DNA of 64,000 bases from Streptomyces sp. TP-A0874 (GTDB lineage: Bacteria; Actinomycetota; Actinomycetes; Streptomycetales; Streptomycetaceae): NCBI RefSeq assembly GCF_001748085.1, contig NZ_BBZK01000009.1:186001-250000 (forward strand). The letters run 5' to 3'. Shown piece by piece: positions 1 to 8,163 of the stretch (the stretch's first letter is position 1; each line of letters begins with the position of its first letter). The notes below the pieces were generated by a model. It was not told the origin of the DNA. It saw only the letters and a program-made list of their open reading frames with translations, and searched no databases. The position numbers were made by a program, and so were the translations under genes.

Positions 1-280
1 TCGCGGTACGGCACCCGGTGGGCGTCCGTACCGTCCGGGCGTGCCTGCGGGCGGTACGGCTCCGGCCCTCCGTGGGCCCGGTACCCGCCCGGTGCCCCGG
101 AGTTCGCCGGGAAGCCGGACGGCCCCGGAGCCGGGCCGGCCGGTCGGGCGGGCCCGGTCACCGGTCGCCCTTCCCCTGCCTCGGCTGCGGTGGCGGTACG
201 GTCGTCTGCCGGCTCGCTCGGTGCGGCCTCCCGGGCCACTCCGGTACGGCCTCGGCGGCTATGGCGTCCCACGCCTCGTT
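1..280. other. Intergenic, no gene recognised
   Basis: This is very GC-rich sequence before the first gene. Open frames exist on both strands, but their translations are low-complexity Arg/Pro/Gly and match no family I know. It may hold the 3' flank of a gene lying off the left edge. Confidence 0.4.
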
Positions 281-1252
281 TCAGCTCCTGCCCGCGTCAG
301 CGGTCGTCTCGTCCAATAGGTCGCGGAAGGCCCGGGCCACCGCGTCCGGGTACTCCATCATCGCGACGTGCCCGGCCTCGGGCAGGGTCAGCAACCGCGC
401 GTCGCGGAAGGCCCGGGATGCCCGCCTGGCCATCCGGAAGGAGACCAGTCGGTCGCGTCCACCGTAGATCAGCAGCGTGGGCGCGAGCACTCTCTCCGCC
501 TGGCGCCACAGCGAATGCTGGCCACCCAGGGTGTAGGAGTCCACCACCGCGCGGGCGGAACGGGTCATGGCGTCCCAGAAGTACGGCAGCTCCAGCCGCC
601 GTTCGTACTCCGCCACCGCGGCCCTGAACCCTTCCGGATCGACCCTGGCCGGGTCGCCGTAGCAGAGCGCCAGTACCTCCCGGGTGCGCCGCTCCGGGCT
701 CCAGTCCCTGGTCATCCGGGCGAAGAGGCCCGCCACCCCGGGCACCGCGAGCAGCGCGGTCGGCACGGCGGAGAGCTGCGGGGGAAGCTCCGGCAGGGCC
801 GGTGACACCAGGGTGAGGGTGCGCACCAGGTCCGGTCGGACGGCGGCCACCCGGGTCGCGATCGCTCCCCCGAGGGAGTTGCCGAGCAGGTGCACCGGCC
901 CCCGTCCGGTCCCGTCGAGATGGCGGATGACCGCCCGGGCCTGAGCCGAGACGGAGTAGTCGCCGTCGTCCGGTGGTGGAGAGTGGCCGAAACCGGGCAG
1001 GTCGACCGCCTCTCCGTCCACCCGGTCGGCCAGTTCCGCCAGCAGCGGCGACCAGTTCACCGACGAACCGCCGAGCCCGTGGACGTACAGCGCCGGCGGC
1101 AGGCCGTCCCGGACCGGAGGTCTGTGGCGCACCCGCATCGTCAGCCCGGGCAGACGGGAGGTCCACAGCCGCTCCCCCGGGGAGACCGGCGCGCCGTCCT
1201 GGGCTCTGGGCGGAGAAGACGTGGGGGCGCCCGGCAGCTCGGTGGAAGACAT
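281..1252 (-). CDS. Alpha/beta-fold hydrolase
   Basis: A 323-residue alpha/beta hydrolase, probably a cytosolic serine esterase or lipase-like enzyme of unknown substrate. The oxyanion-side motif HGLGG (about residues 59-62) is followed by the nucleophile elbow GNSLGG with Ser126. The acid lies near GGRDRL and the catalytic His in GHVAMMEYP near the C-terminus. There is no signal peptide; the first 30 residues are Pro/Ser-rich and probably disordered. No Shine-Dalgarno precedes the ATG, but TAACAT on the minus strand lies 7 nt upstream, so the mRNA is probably leaderless. It diverges from the small acidic gene at 1467. Confidence 0.85.
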   Translation of the reverse strand: MSSTELPGAPTSSPPRAQDGAPVSPGERLWTSRLPGLTMRVRHRPPVRDGLPPALYVHGLGGSSVNWSPLLAELADRVDGEAVDLPGFGHSPPPDDGDYSVSAQARAVIRHLDGTGRGPVHLLGNSLGGAIATRVAAVRPDLVRTLTLVSPALPELPPQLSAVPTALLAVPGVAGLFARMTRDWSPERRTREVLALCYGDPARVDPEGFRAAVAEYERRLELPYFWDAMTRSARAVVDSYTLGGQHSLWRQAERVLAPTLLIYGGRDRLVSFRMARRASRAFRDARLLTLPEAGHVAMMEYPDAVARAFRDLLDETTADAGRS

Positions 1253-1259
1253 GCGGGCA

Positions 1260-1265
1260 ATGTTA
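1260..1265 (-). promoter_or_regulatory. Leaderless -10 box for the hydrolase
   Basis: TAACAT on the minus strand ends 7 nt before the ATG at 1252. This matches the TANNNT -10 pattern of leaderless actinobacterial transcripts. No clear -35 was seen. Confidence 0.5.
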
Positions 1266-1466
1266 CGAGAAGATCACACCACCCTTGGTGTGTTCGCCGT
1301 CACACTGCGCGCTCCCACCCGGCCGCCTCGCCCGAAGGGCCCCTCGGCCGGTCCGCGGACCCCCTCCCACCACCGGCGGCGGGCGCTGCGCGCGGGGTGC
1401 TTCCCTCCCGGGCGGCCCCTAAGCTCGTAGGGAAGGGCACCCGCCCGGGAAAGAAGGTGGATCGGA

Positions 1467-1706
1467 ATGTCTGTGGACCCCGGCGACCCCGACGCCTTCG
1501 ACCAGGAGGAGCAGCTCGAAGAACTGGCGGAGTTCGAGGAGCTCGAGGACGAGGCCCCCGAAGCGGACACCGCGGAGCAGCAGACCGAACTGCTCCCGGA
1601 CCGCGACTCGCCGATGCCGGCCGACCCGGAGAGCGCCAACCCCGCGGACGCGGCCGAGCAGGCCCGACTCGTCGCCCTGGACGACGAGGAGGAGCAGTAC
1701 CGGTGA
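1467..1706 (+). CDS. Small acidic conserved hypothetical protein
   Basis: A 79-residue protein that is extremely acidic, rich in Asp, Glu, Ala and Gln, with no Cys and no hydrophobic segment. It is probably soluble and largely disordered or helical (residues about 10-35 are Glu/Leu-rich). An AAGAAGG sequence about 13 nt upstream of the ATG is a weak ribosome site. It sits between a hydrolase and a TetR regulator on the same strand as the regulator. Similar short acidic proteins occur at this position in other Streptomyces as far as I recall, but I know of no function. The G/C third-position pattern supports real coding. Confidence 0.65.
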   Translation: MSVDPGDPDAFDQEEQLEELAEFEELEDEAPEADTAEQQTELLPDRDSPMPADPESANPADAAEQARLVALDDEEEQYR

Positions 1707-1847
1707 CCGACCGGTTCCACGCAGCTCGATCAGGTCCCGAAATGTGAAATTCTCGGCTGGTCAGAGCGCAGTCGAGTTACTCGAAAGTACGATGGCCGGC
1801 GCGGTGCACGGCACCGCGCAGACGAAACGGATCCCATGGGAGGCGGC

Positions 1848-2486
1848 GTGACAGCCATCGAGCAGACCGAGGCGCGCCCGCGAGGCACACGCCTGCCGCG
1901 CCGAGCCCGACGCAACCAGTTGTTGGGCGCGGCACAGGAGGTGTTCGTCGCACAGGGCTACCACGCGGCCGCGATGGACGACATCGCCGAACGCGCCGGG
2001 GTGAGCAAGCCCGTGCTCTACCAGCACTTCCCCGGGAAGCTCGACCTCTACCTCGCGCTGCTGGACCAGCACTGCGAGTCGCTGCTCCAGGCCGTGCGCG
2101 CCGCGCTGGCCTCGACCACGGACAACAAGCAGCGGGTCGCGGCGACCATGGACGCCTACTTCGCCTACGTCGAGGACGAGGGCGGCGCCTTCCGGCTGGT
2201 CTTCGAGTCTGACCTCACCAACGAGCCGGCCGTCCGGGAGCGGGTCGACAAGGTCAGCCTGGACTGCGCCAAGGAGGTCAGCCAGGTCATCGCCGAGGAC
2301 ACGAACCTCCCCGGGGACCAGGCGATGCTGCTGGCCATGGGGCTGACCGGGATGGCCCACATCACCGCCCGCTACTGGCTCGGCTCCGGGCAGAAGCTGC
2401 CGCGGGACGCCGCGGCCAAGCTGGTGGCCTCGCTGTCCTGGCGCGGGATCGCCGGCTTCCCGCTGCACGGGGCGGCCGGTCAGTAG
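1848..2486 (+). CDS. TetR/AcrR family transcriptional regulator
   Basis: A 212-residue TetR-family repressor. The N-terminal DNA-binding domain is clear: RNQLLGAAQEVF, then GYHAAAMDDIAERAGVSKPVLYQHF (about residues 37-61) is the helix-turn-helix with the typical Y-x-H-F ending. The C-terminal two-thirds is an all-helical ligand domain typical of the family. I place the start at GTG 1848, preceded by GGGAGG at 1838-1843; an ATG at 1836 overlaps that ribosome site and is less likely. The ligand and targets are unknown. Its neighbours (acidic protein, DUF3107) suggest no pathway. Confidence 0.88.
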   Translation: MTAIEQTEARPRGTRLPRRARRNQLLGAAQEVFVAQGYHAAAMDDIAERAGVSKPVLYQHFPGKLDLYLALLDQHCESLLQAVRAALASTTDNKQRVAATMDAYFAYVEDEGGAFRLVFESDLTNEPAVRERVDKVSLDCAKEVSQVIAEDTNLPGDQAMLLAMGLTGMAHITARYWLGSGQKLPRDAAAKLVASLSWRGIAGFPLHGAAGQ

Positions 2487-2678
2487 GAGGCGCGGTCGCG
2501 CGGCGACCCGAATGACCGCCGTGCCGCACCGCGGTACGGGTGTTCGCTGCCGGCGTGGCCGGGCAGCGGCTCGGCAGCGACGGCACACGACTAATGTTGG
2601 CGGGTGCGGCGCGGCAGATCGCGCGCCCTTCCCCGGGGCTTCGCCCATGGGGACCCGAAGCGTCGGAGGGACATATCC

Positions 2679-2906
2679 GTGGAGGTCAAGATCGGCGTGC
2701 AGCACGCGCCTCGCGAGATCGTTCTCGAGAGCGGGCAGTCTGCCGAGGAGGTCGAGCGCGCGGTGACGGAGGCGTTCGCCAAGAAGTCGGAGCTGCTGAC
2801 CCTGGTGGACGAGCGCGGTCGGAAGGTCCTCGTACCGGTCGAGCGGCTGGCCTACGTGGAGGTCGGCGAGCCTTCGGGCCGGCGGGTCGGATTCGGCGCC
2901 CTGTAA
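2679..2906 (+). CDS. DUF3107 family protein
   Basis: A 75-residue small soluble protein beginning VEVKIGVQHAPREI, the pattern of DUF3107, a family nearly restricted to Actinobacteria. The start is GTG 2679 with GGAGGG at 2665-2670, an 8-nt spacing; the frame is open further upstream but lacks a better ribosome site. The length agrees with the family. The fold is probably beta-alpha-beta, with the segment AEEVERAVTEAFAKKSEL as the central helix. No function is established. In Streptomyces it usually lies between this TetR regulator and the ferritin-like/DEAD-helicase pair, as here. Confidence 0.85.
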   Translation: MEVKIGVQHAPREIVLESGQSAEEVERAVTEAFAKKSELLTLVDERGRKVLVPVERLAYVEVGEPSGRRVGFGAL

Positions 2907-3143
2907 GCAGTCACTCCCCCGGTTGAGGGAGGCGGCCCACACCCACCAGAGGGTGGGAAGCGGCCCTCGGCGGCCTCGCCGGCCCCGGGGGCCGTTCTGC
3001 TGCCCGGACCGCTCCGGGGGCCCGCGGCCGTAGCACACGGTCCGGCCGCGCGCACGGAGGATTACCCCGGACGCACGCCGGGTACCACCGGTGCGAACCG
3101 GCAAGCGCCTGGCCTGCCGTTCACCGTGTGGGAGGGCAGCCAT
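2907..3143. other. Intergenic with short GC hairpins
   Basis: It contains small inverted repeats: CCCACC/GGTGGG around 2941-2958 and CGGCCCC/GGGGCCG near 2980-2995. The position fits transcription termination after DUF3107. No ORF is convincing here. Confidence 0.4.
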
Positions 3144-3410
3144 ATGTTGTGGGAAACCCTGGGATCCGTCCTCGTCGGGCTCGCAGCGGCCTGCGCCTGC
3201 CTCCGCTGGCTCCACCGGCGGCTCCCGTCCAGCCGACTGGTGCTGGTCACGGGACCGACGGCCGCACTCTTCGGTGGTCTGCTCACCCGCACGGTCATCG
3301 GTCCCGGTCAACTGCTGACCGTCCTGTTCGGCGCGCTCGCCGTCGCGGCGGCGCTGCTCTCCCTGCTGGTCGGACCACCGGCCGCCCAGGTGCGCCGGTC
3401 GGCGGTCTGA
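3144..3410 (+). CDS. Small hydrophobic membrane protein, hypothetical
   Basis: An 88-residue protein with three likely membrane segments: residues about 2-20 (LWETLGSVLVGLAAACACL), about 35-52 and about 56-77. A basic loop (RWLHRRLPSSR) lies between the first two, and the tail is short and basic. The start is ATG 3144 with GGAGGG at 3131-3136, a 7-nt spacing; an in-frame GTG further upstream lacks this. I do not recognise a family. The nearest downstream gene is convergent, so it is probably transcribed alone. Confidence 0.65.
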   Translation: MLWETLGSVLVGLAAACACLRWLHRRLPSSRLVLVTGPTAALFGGLLTRTVIGPGQLLTVLFGALAVAAALLSLLVGPPAAQVRRSAV

Positions 3411-3464
3411 GAGCCCACACCGGCCACCGGGGTGGCGGTGCCGCCGGTTCCGATTTCTCCCCGG

Positions 3465-4199
3465 TCAGGCGGCCAGACCCAGCGCCGCCATCCGCTTGGT
3501 GTGCGCCTCGGTGATCCTGGAGAACATCCGGCCCACCTCGGCGAGGTCGAAGCCGTCCGCCAGCCCTCCGACCAGCATCGTGGAGAGCGCGTCCCGCTCG
3601 GCGACCACGCGCTGGGCCTGGCTGAGCGCCTCGCCCATCAGCCGCCGGGCCCACAGGGCGAGACGGCCGCCGACCCGCGGCTCGGCCTCGATGGCGGCCC
3701 GCACCTTCTCGACGGCGAACGAGGCGTGCCCGGTGTCGTCGAGCACCTGGAGCACCAGCGCCCGGGTGTCGGAGTCCAGTCGGCTGGCCACCTCGCGGTA
3801 GAAGTCACTGGCGATCGAGTCGCCCACGTACGCCTTGACCAGCCCCTCGAGCCAGTCCGAGGGAGCGGTCTGCCGGTGGAACTCCTCCAGCGCCGCCGCG
3901 AAGGGCTCCATCGCCGCGGTCGGCTCGGCGTCGATGGCCGCGAGTCGGTCGCGCAGCCGCTCGAAGTGCCCGAACTCGGCAGAGGCCATCTTGGCCAGTT
4001 CCGCCTTGTCCTCCAGCGAGGGCGCGAGTTTCGCGTCCTCGGCGAGCCGCTCGAAGGCGGCCAGTTCCCCGTAGGCCAGCGCGCCCAACAGGTCCACGAC
4101 CGCGGCGCGGTACTGCGGGTCGGTCGATGCCCGCTCCCAGTCCTCGGCGGCGATCCCGGTGTGTCGCGCGGGTTCAGCAGTCTCCTCTGGCGTCTCCAT
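3465..4199 (-). CDS. Ferritin-like fold protein (MiaE-like)
   Basis: A 244-residue all-helical protein resembling the ferritin-like, MiaE-type (tRNA hydroxylase) group. Candidate metal ligands are Glu45 in AYGELAAFE, Glu75 and His78 in SAEFGHFERL, and later acidic and His residues in SIASDFYREV and DDTGHASFAVEKV. This two ExxH arrangement is typical of di-iron helical bundles. Whether it acts on tRNA is unproven. The start METPEE at 4199 has no Shine-Dalgarno, but TATTGT on the minus strand lies 7 nt upstream, which indicates a leaderless mRNA. It is divergent from the DEAD-box helicase, a conserved pairing in Streptomyces. Confidence 0.8.
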   Translation of the reverse strand: METPEETAEPARHTGIAAEDWERASTDPQYRAAVVDLLGALAYGELAAFERLAEDAKLAPSLEDKAELAKMASAEFGHFERLRDRLAAIDAEPTAAMEPFAAALEEFHRQTAPSDWLEGLVKAYVGDSIASDFYREVASRLDSDTRALVLQVLDDTGHASFAVEKVRAAIEAEPRVGGRLALWARRLMGEALSQAQRVVAERDALSTMLVGGLADGFDLAEVGRMFSRITEAHTKRMAALGLAA

Positions 4200-4206
4200 G
4201 CAGCGC

Positions 4207-4212
4207 ACAATA
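4207..4212 (-). promoter_or_regulatory. Leaderless -10 box for the ferritin-like gene
   Basis: TATTGT on the minus strand is separated by 7 nt from the ATG at 4199. It supports this start over longer upstream frames. Confidence 0.5.
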
Positions 4213-4527
4213 ACCCGATGTCCGCGGGGCGGAGGGGGCTGATCGGCCAGCCCGTGACGTCCGCCGGGCCGCTGCCCGGTGTGGCATACCCCACGGCGCG
4301 CCGAGGAGGGTGTCCGGATACCGGGCGTATCCAGACATCCCGGCGGAGCGGCGGCCCCTCGGCCGCCCGCGCATCCCCGTCGAGGGTCCCGCGACAGCTC
4401 TCCGCAACCGCTTCCGCGGCTGGGACCCGCGTCACTTCGCCGACACATATGCGCGATTCCGGGGTACAGTGGTAAAGGTTCCGCAGGCTATCGGCGGAAC
4501 GATGCAAAACCCCGAATGCTGAGTGTC

Positions 4528-4545
4528 CTGAGGACCGCTCCTCAG
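4528..4545 (+). other. Perfect hairpin in helicase leader
   Basis: CTGAGGA (4528-4534) and TCCTCAG (4539-4545) form a 7-bp stem with a CCGC loop. No T-run follows, so it is more likely an RNA structure or attenuator element than a classical terminator. Confidence 0.45.
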
Positions 4546-4777
4546 AGTCCCAGCGGATGCCCGGTCGGTGGCCCGATCGGCTTCCACACAACCGACCGCC
4601 CTCGGGTGGTGTGTACGAATCGTACAGATCTCCTACGAGGGGCCCCGCTCGCGGCTTGAGCGCTCGAGCGAAGGCAGTGGTCCCGCACCGTCCGGCCGCT
4701 CATGGCCTTCTGGTTTCCGGCGCGGTACTTGACCCCCTTCGCCGCCTCGTGTCGCGTCTCACAGAAGAGGCGAAACC

Positions 4778-6553
4778 CTGTCTACGTTTCGAGAACTCGG
4801 AATCCTCTCCGAGACCGCCGAAGCCCTTGAGGCCGTCGGCATCACCACACCGTTCCCCATCCAGGAGATGACGCTTCCGGTCGCGCTCGCGGGCTCGGAC
4901 GTCATCGGCCAGGCCAAGACCGGCACCGGCAAGACGCTCGGCTTCGGCCTCCCGCTGCTGGAGCGCGTCACCGTCCCCGCGGACGTGGAGGCCGGCCGCG
5001 CGAAGCCCGAGCAGCTGACCGAGGCCCCGCAGGCGCTCGTGGTCGTGCCCACCCGTGAACTCTGCGTGCAGGTCACCAACGACCTGCTGACCGCGGGCAA
5101 GGTGCGCGACGTGCGGGTGCTGGCCATCTATGGCGGCCGGGCCTACGAGCCGCAGGTCGAGGCGTTGAAGAAGGGCGTCGACGTCGTGGTCGGCACCCCG
5201 GGCCGACTGCTCGACCTGGCGGGCCAGAAGAAGCTCGATCTCTCCGCCGTCCGGGCGCTCGTCCTCGACGAGGCCGACGAGATGCTCGACCTGGGATTCC
5301 TCCCCGACGTCGAGCGGATCGTGCAGCTGCTGCCCGCCGGGCGGCAGACCATGCTCTTCTCGGCCACCATGCCGGGCGCGGTGATCTCGCTCGCCCGCAG
5401 GTACATGTCCCAGCCCACGCACATCCGCGCCACGGCGCCGGACGACGAGGGCCAGACCGTCGCCAACACCAAGCAGCACGTCTTCCGGGCCCACTCCCTG
5501 GACAAGCCCGAGCTGGTCTCCCGGATCCTCCAGGCCGAGGGACGCGGCCTCTCCATGATCTTCTGCCGCACCAAGCGGACCGCGGCCGACATCGCGGACC
5601 AGTTGGTACGGCGCGGTTTCGCCGCCGGCGCGGTCCACGGCGACCTCGGCCAGGGGGCGCGCGAGCAGGCGCTGCGGGCCTTCCGCAACGGCAAGGTCGA
5701 CGTCCTGGTCTGCACCGACGTCGCCGCCCGGGGCATCGACGTCGACGATGTGACGCACGTCGTCAACTACCAGTCGCCGGAGGACGAGAAGACGTACCTC
5801 CACCGCATCGGCCGGACCGGGCGGGCAGGGAAGTCGGGTATCGCCGTCACCCTGGTCGACTGGGACGACATCCCGCGTTGGAAGCTCATCAACCGGGCGC
5901 TCGACCTGCCCTTCGACGATCCGGAGGAGACCTACTCCACCTCCGAGCACCTCTACGAACTGCTGAACATCCCAAAGGGCACCACCGGCATACTGCCCAG
6001 GGCCGAGCGGACCCGCGCCGGGCTCGCCGCCGAGGAGATCGAGGACCTCGGAGAGACCGGTGCCCGCAGCAAGGGCCGGGGGCGCGCCACCGAGCCGCAG
6101 CCCGCCGAGCGCCCTCGGCGGAACCGCACCCGCCGCCGCACCCGTGCCGGCCAGCCGGTCGACGGGGCCACGGCCGCCCAGTCCCCGACAGCCTCCGAGG
6201 AGCAGGGCGCGTCCGCCGACGGAACCGGCGCCACGGCCACCGAGCGGCGGACTCCGCGCCGCCGTCGCCGCACCCGTTCCTCGGCCACCGCCCCGGAGTC
6301 GACGGCGGCCGCCAGCGTGAACGCCGACCGCTCGGCGAAGGTCGCCTGCCAGTCGGAGAGGTCGGCCGAGAGCGCGACCGCACCGGCGGCCAAGACGACT
6401 CGCCGCCGCACCCTCGGCGCCTCGGCCAAGGCCACCGCGGAGGCCCCGGTGAGCCCCGAGGCCTCCCCGGAGGCCCGGCAGGACGCCCCGGCGCCCCGCC
6501 GCCGTCGTCGGATCCGCTCCTCCGCCCGCTCCGAGGCCGTCTCCGAGGGCTGA
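4778..6553 (+). CDS. DEAD-box ATP-dependent RNA helicase
   Basis: A 591-residue RNA helicase that unwinds RNA in ribosome assembly or cold/RNA metabolism. All motifs are present: Q motif (TTPFPIQ, about 23-29), motif I AKTGTGKT (46-53), PTRELC, TPGRLLD, DEAD (164-167), SAT, ARGIDV and HRIGRTGRAGKSG. After the two RecA domains there is a 150-residue tail with repeated Arg-rich blocks (RRNRTRRRTR, RRRRRTRSS, RRRRRIRSS), a likely RNA-binding region. The conserved N-terminus (STFRELGILSETAEALE) begins right after CTG 4778, which has AGAGG 7 nt upstream. No in-frame ATG, GTG or TTG lies nearby, so CTG is the probable start. An in-frame ATG at 4868 would delete the Q motif. Confidence 0.9.
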   Translation: MSTFRELGILSETAEALEAVGITTPFPIQEMTLPVALAGSDVIGQAKTGTGKTLGFGLPLLERVTVPADVEAGRAKPEQLTEAPQALVVVPTRELCVQVTNDLLTAGKVRDVRVLAIYGGRAYEPQVEALKKGVDVVVGTPGRLLDLAGQKKLDLSAVRALVLDEADEMLDLGFLPDVERIVQLLPAGRQTMLFSATMPGAVISLARRYMSQPTHIRATAPDDEGQTVANTKQHVFRAHSLDKPELVSRILQAEGRGLSMIFCRTKRTAADIADQLVRRGFAAGAVHGDLGQGAREQALRAFRNGKVDVLVCTDVAARGIDVDDVTHVVNYQSPEDEKTYLHRIGRTGRAGKSGIAVTLVDWDDIPRWKLINRALDLPFDDPEETYSTSEHLYELLNIPKGTTGILPRAERTRAGLAAEEIEDLGETGARSKGRGRATEPQPAERPRRNRTRRRTRAGQPVDGATAAQSPTASEEQGASADGTGATATERRTPRRRRRTRSSATAPESTAAASVNADRSAKVACQSERSAESATAPAAKTTRRRTLGASAKATAEAPVSPEASPEARQDAPAPRRRRRIRSSARSEAVSEG

Positions 6554-6580
6554 TCCCGCCCCGTCACGGAAGAGCCACCG

Positions 6581-6611
6581 GGCCCGGCCACCGCTCGTCG
6601 GCGGCCGGGCC
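6581..6611 (+). terminator. Terminator after DEAD-box helicase
   Basis: A 9-bp perfect stem: GGCCCGGCC at 6581-6589 and GGCCGGGCC at 6603-6611. It lies 28 nt after the helicase stop, with no T-tract, as is usual in Streptomyces. Confidence 0.6.
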
Positions 6612-6722
6612 GGCCTGTGGGCGCTTCGGTCGAGTGGCCCGGTGCCCCGCGGCCCGACCCTGCGGGGCACCGCCGATGCCCCAGAACGCCTGGAGCCCAC
6701 TCGTCCTTCCGCACCAAGTCGT

Positions 6723-6728
6723 TAACCT
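6723..6728 (+). promoter_or_regulatory. Leaderless -10 box for hydrolase at 6735
   Basis: TAACCT is followed by 6 nt and then the ATG at 6735. No Shine-Dalgarno is present, consistent with a leaderless transcript. Confidence 0.55.
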
Positions 6729-6734
6729 CGACCC

Positions 6735-7631
6735 ATGAGCAGGCCGCCCTCCCTCACCCTGCCCGGCTGCGCCCGGGCCCGCCGGCTGGAGACCGCGCGC
6801 GGTGCCTTCGCCGCCCACGAGGCGGTTCCGCCGGACGGTGTGGCACGGTACGGCAGCGCCCTCCTGCTGCCCGGATTCACGGGGAGCAAGGAGGACTTCA
6901 TCGCCCTGCTGGAGCCGCTGGCGCGGGCGGGTTTCCGGGTGCTCGCGGTGGACGGGCGGGGGCAGCACCAGAGCCCCGGCCCCGCCCAGGAGGCGGCGTA
7001 CGCCCAAGACGAACTGGCTCAGGACGTGCTCGCCCAGGCCGAGGCGGTCCAGGCCCGCGACGGCTCTCCGCTCCATCTGCTCGGGCACTCGCTGGGCGGG
7101 CTGATCGCGCGTGCGGCCGTGCTGCGGGACGCCTCCCCGTTCACCTCGCTCACCCTGATGAGTTCGGGGCCGGGCGCCATCTCGGCCTCCCAGCGGGCAC
7201 GGATGGAACTTCTGGTCAAAGCGCTCCAGGGGATGGAAATGGAGGCCGTCTGGCAGGCGATGCGGCAGATGGACTCCGAGGAGCCCGAAGCCACGCCCGG
7301 CACCCCCACCGCCGCTCCGACGGCCTCCCAGGACGGTCTTGAGGAGTTCCTGCACCGGCGTTGGCTCGCCACCGTGCCGCAGCAACTGCTCGCGACCGGC
7401 CGGCAGTTGATGTCCGAGCCGGACCGGAGCGCGGAACTCGCCGCCGTGGCGCTGCCGAAGCTCGTCCTCTCCGGGGTGGTGGACTACGCCTGGCCGATGC
7501 CCCAGATGGACGAGATGGCTGCCCGGCTCAATGCCCGCCGCGCCGTCATCGCGGGTGCGGGGCACTCCCCCAACGCCGAGCGTCCCGCAGAGACCGCGGA
7601 AGCGCTCGCGCGGTTCTGGCGGGCGGCCTGA
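6735..7631 (+). CDS. Alpha/beta-fold hydrolase
   Basis: A 298-residue cytosolic alpha/beta hydrolase of unknown substrate. It shows the strand-turn motif LLLPGFTGSK (about 43-52), the DGRG loop (73-76) and the nucleophile elbow GHSLGG with Ser119. The His is near GAGHSPNAERP close to the C-terminus. A helical lid (about 150-210) is rich in Met and Gln. There is no signal peptide. The -10 box TAACCT 6 nt before the ATG implies leaderless translation. It stands between the helicase terminator and the small gene at 7928 and is probably monocistronic. Confidence 0.85.
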   Translation: MSRPPSLTLPGCARARRLETARGAFAAHEAVPPDGVARYGSALLLPGFTGSKEDFIALLEPLARAGFRVLAVDGRGQHQSPGPAQEAAYAQDELAQDVLAQAEAVQARDGSPLHLLGHSLGGLIARAAVLRDASPFTSLTLMSSGPGAISASQRARMELLVKALQGMEMEAVWQAMRQMDSEEPEATPGTPTAAPTASQDGLEEFLHRRWLATVPQQLLATGRQLMSEPDRSAELAAVALPKLVLSGVVDYAWPMPQMDEMAARLNARRAVIAGAGHSPNAERPAETAEALARFWRAA

Positions 7632-7927
7632 CCGGCCTTCGCGGGGCCGTACTCGGCCATCCTCCCGTGCTCGGCGGGCTCCGCCCCGAAGGTCATAGTT
7701 AAGCCATCTGAACATTTTCCTAAGTGCAGGGAATGTCTGGCCGGCACTGGCCGTTGAACATGGAGAACCAAAACGTGTGACGGGCGAGAGCCGGCCTTTT
7801 TCCATCGGATCGGCGGCTACTCTCCGTGGTCGACCGCCCACCTCTCAGTCGGTCGGCCGCCGCCTCGCCCCGCCGTGACCCCGTAGTTCTCCAGCAGGAG
7901 GATCAGCAGAACGGAAGGAGCAAGCTT

Positions 7928-8083
7928 TTGCACTTCGAGATCGTGCGACTTGACGACATCGACGGCAGCGCCCTGGACAGCACCGTGGTGGACGCCGACT
8001 CCGTGAACCAGATCGTGCAGCAGGCCGCCGCGATCGGCCAGCGCATCTACATCCGCCCAGCTAACCCGGCCACCGCCGGGTAG
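7928..8083 (+). CDS. Conserved 51-residue hypothetical protein (TTG start)
   Basis: A small soluble protein of 51 residues starting HFEIVRLDDIDG after the initiator. The predicted order is strand (HFEIVRLD), a short acidic turn, helix (DSVNQIVQQAAAIGQ), strand (RIYIRPA). The start is TTG 7928, with GGAAGGAG at 7913-7920 and a 7-nt spacing. The frame is open upstream to an ATG near 7826, but that extension is Arg/Ser/Pro-rich and looks non-coding. I recall near-identical short proteins at this locus in other Streptomyces but know of no function or domain name. The 296-bp region before it contains AT-rich stretches (7695-7780) suited to a promoter. Confidence 0.7.
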   Translation: MHFEIVRLDDIDGSALDSTVVDADSVNQIVQQAAAIGQRIYIRPANPATAG

Positions 8084-8163
8084 CACCGCCGGGAGTTCGG
8101 CGAGCCCGCGCGGAGAGCGTGGCCCACGCCCACCGGAGTCCGGCCCGCTCCCCTGGCGGCGCC

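Larger units (their letters stand above)
4200..4777. other. Long divergent intergenic region and helicase leader
   Basis: 578 bp between divergent genes with no convincing ORF. It is less GC-rich than its surroundings around 4440-4520, where a promoter for the helicase is likely (a TACAGT element occurs near 4466-4471). A perfect hairpin follows at 4528-4545. This leaves an RNA leader of up to about 300 nt before the helicase start, which is long for this genome. Confidence 0.45.

Noticed and set aside
1..280. Partial gene at the left edge
   Set aside because: No frame gives a recognisable protein end, and compositions are of the shadow type.
1761..3311. A 516-residue open frame on the minus strand
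   Set aside because: It is antisense to TetR and DUF3107, with His/Arg/Gly-rich translation. GC-rich DNA gives long shadow frames opposite real genes.
4700..6700. A 666-residue open frame opposite the DEAD-box helicase
   Set aside because: The helicase frame has all family motifs; the opposite frame has repetitive Gly/Arg/Leu composition and no domain.
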